64,000 bases of DNA, from assembly GCF_010725885.1 (NCBI RefSeq), contig NZ_AP022600.1, positions 3,472,001 to 3,536,000 of the forward strand, read 5' to 3'. This document shows, one piece after another, positions 63,401 to 64,000 of the stretch (within the stretch, counting starts at the first letter, position 1; each line of letters opens with the position of its first letter). The position numbers and the translations under genes are program-made. The notes beneath the pieces are model-generated. The model had not been told where the DNA came from. It saw only the letters and a list, made by a program, of their open reading frames with translations, and did no database searches. This DNA comes from Mycolicibacterium tokaiense. Lineage in GTDB: Bacteria; Actinomycetota; Actinomycetes; Mycobacteriales; Mycobacteriaceae.

Positions 63401-64000
63401 GCGCCGCCGGAGGTGACGGCGAGGCGTTGCGCGCCGGGCCGGGCGGTGACGGTACCGGTGTCGCGGTCATAGACCACCCGCGGCCGGAGCTCGGCGAAAT
63501 CGGTGGACGGGTACTTGCCCGACAGCAGATCCAGGGTCGCTTCGAACGCACTGCGCGGCAGTGTCGCGAAGGGGGCGCTGCGCCGGACCGTGTCGAACCA
63601 GCCGTCGGCGTTCAACGGCTCCAGCGCACAGGCTGCGACGGTGTGCTGGGCCAGCACGTCGAGCGGATTGCCCGGTACGTGCATGGTCTCGATCTGACCG
63701 GCCAGCATGCGCTGCACCGACACCGCGCAGCCGATCAGGTCCGTGCGGTGCTTCGGGAACAGCACGCCGCGGGAGATCTCGCCCACCTGGTGGCCCGCCC
63801 GGCCGATGCGCTGCAGGCCGCTGGCCACCGAGGGGGGCGTTTCCACCTGGATCACCAGGTCGACCGAGCCCATGTCGATGCCCAGCTCGAGGCTGGAGGT
63901 GGCGACCACGGCCTTGAGTCGGCCGCTCTTGAGCGCGTCCTCGACGTCGGCGCGGGTCTCCTTGCTGACCGATCCGTGGTGGGCGCGGGCCAGCACGGGC
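60439..64000 (-). CDS. lhr: Lhr-family ATP-dependent helicase, 5' part outside window
   Basis: The C-terminal approximately 1,187 residues of Lhr, a large SF2 3'-5' helicase active on DNA and RNA:DNA hybrids. The visible part starts inside RecA domain 2: LARAHHGSVSKETRADVEDA, motif V ATSSLELGIDMGSVDLVIQ, motif VI QRIGRAGHQVGEISRGVL. It then runs through the winged-helix and beta-barrel core into the long Lhr C-terminal extension (KEPRVAFADRTWWVAIED-like region, FTAFRQLVAGGVSES-type repeats of winged helices) and ends at SRTPRGLRLR. Motifs I-III and the start codon lie beyond position 64000. Nei2 lies nearby in the same orientation, consistent with a repair role. Confidence 0.95.
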   Translation of the reverse strand, partial: PVLARAHHGSVSKETRADVEDALKSGRLKAVVATSSLELGIDMGSVDLVIQVETPPSVASGLQRIGRAGHQVGEISRGVLFPKHRTDLIGCAVSVQRMLAGQIETMHVPGNPLDVLAQHTVAACALEPLNADGWFDTVRRSAPFATLPRSAFEATLDLLSGKYPSTDFAELRPRVVYDRDTGTVTARPGAQRLAVTSGGAIPDRGLFTVYLASSADSEKPSRVGELDEEMVYESRPGDVISLGATSWRITEITHDRVLVIPAPGEPARLPFWRGDAVGRPAELGAAVGAFTGELSRMDRTTFEKRCTTIGFNDFAVDNLWRLLDEQKEATGTVPTDTTLVVERFRDELGDWRVVLHSPYGLRVHGPLALAIGKRLYERFGIDEKPTASDDGIILRLPDTDETAPGADLFVFDPDEIEPLVTTEVGGSALFASRFRECAARALLLPRRHPGKRSPLWHQRQRAAQLLDVARKYPDFPIVLEAVRECLQDVYDVPMLTDLMGRIAQRRIKVVEVETSMPSPFAASLLFGYVGAFMYEGDSPLAERRAAALSLDSTLLAELLGRVELRELLDADVITSTGRQLQHLTPERAVRDAEGLADLLRLLGPLTEDEATERSTADDVGGWLHGLLDAKRVLRVAFADRTWWVAIEDIGRLRDGVGVAVPVGVPATFTESVKDPLGELLGRYARTHGPFTTVDAAARFGLGLRVAADVLGRLAVDGKLVRGEFTDAEGEQWCDAEVLRILRRRSLAALRAQVEPVSTAAYARFLPGWQQLGTASGIDGLAGVIEQLSGVPMPASAVEPLIFGQRVRGYTPAMLDELLASGEVLWSGAGALAGGDGWVAFHTADTAPLTLTAPSEMDLTDVHTGLLDILGRPGDAHGAFFFRQLVAGGVSESSLKEALWQLIWAGWITGDTFAPVRALLSGGRRPGARKPATPTHRTRRAPRLSRYSVANPQARTVDATVAGRWSALPAAEQDSTLRAHFSAELLLGRYGVLTKGSVASENLPGGFATLYKVLSLFEDSGRCQRGYFVESLGGAQFSTASTVDRLRTHADSVDDQRGERTAVALAATDPANPFGAALPWPVRDAEADTAHRPGRKAGALVVLVDGELAWFLERGGRSLLSFTADPEALNVAAAALSDLVTQRRVDGLLVERINGAAVLDPGADHAAVSAALTAAGFSRTPRGLRLR

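Overview
The window is a high-GC actinobacterial chromosome segment. Gene content and order point to a fast-growing Mycobacterium (Mycolicibacterium-type). Much of the backbone follows, as I recall it, the M. tuberculosis Rv3342-to-Rv3296 neighbourhood in reverse: SAM-dependent methyltransferase, metX, metY/metC, trpS, YihY/BrkB protein, D,D-carboxypeptidase, aminotransferase, SigJ-type sigma factor, sdhCDAB, cdd-deoA-add, an Rv3311-like protein, upp, pmmB, purine nucleoside phosphorylase, two M20 amidohydrolases, a gamma-glutamylcyclotransferase-like protein, lpdA, glpD2, an RluA-like pseudouridine synthase, nei2 and lhr. I saw no rRNA, tRNA, CRISPR array, insertion sequence or phage gene.

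Layout: 0.1-3.8 kb is a LysR/MatC-type transporter/PrpF-type isomerase set. 3.8-7.2 kb is a methionine operon behind a SAM-IV riboswitch. 7.2-7.5 kb holds two tandem copies of a 69-bp repeat. 7.5-14.5 kb holds hydrolases, xthA, trpS, a BrkB-family protein, dacB and a MarR regulator. 14.5-23.7 kb is an amine/omega-amino-acid catabolic block (aminotransferase + Lrp, gamma-aminobutyraldehyde-type dehydrogenase, GntR, iminopeptidase-like hydrolase, two APC permeases, universal stress protein). 23.8-29.3 kb holds an ECF41-type sigma factor with an SDR, a gamma-glutamyltransferase, a carboxymuconolactone-decarboxylase-family gene behind a textbook ECF41 promoter, and a CGNR regulator divergent from a hydrolase. 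29.3-40.9 kb holds an AbiEi/DUF559-like protein, sdhCDAB, the pyrimidine/purine salvage operon, upp and an asparagine-type permease. 41-52 kb holds a phosphosugar mutase coupled to a MarR gene, an AbrB-type membrane protein, PNP, amidohydrolases, lpdA, glpD2 and a pseudouridine synthase. 52-57 kb holds two small exported proteins and a cupin-tdm-tmm cluster for methylated-amine use. 57-64 kb holds nei2, an exported protein, a TetR/membrane-protein pair and the 3' part of lhr.

Most notable: (1) a cupin/Tdm/Tmm operon that should oxidise trimethylamine to its N-oxide and then demethylate it onto tetrahydrofolate; (2) two families of fixed-length intergenic palindromes, one of 57 bp (three copies) and one of 63 bp (two copies), plus further hairpins of similar design; (3) an ECF41 sigma factor with a matching TGTCACA-N16-CGTC promoter driving an apparently leaderless gene; (4) a small exported protein built as two Cys-bounded repeats joined by two 16-residue proline runs; (5) a phosphosugar mutase lacking its usual N-terminal segment and fused by a GTGA overlap to a MarR gene.

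Antisense reading frames are very common at this GC content. They were left out when a better-supported gene lay on the other strand.
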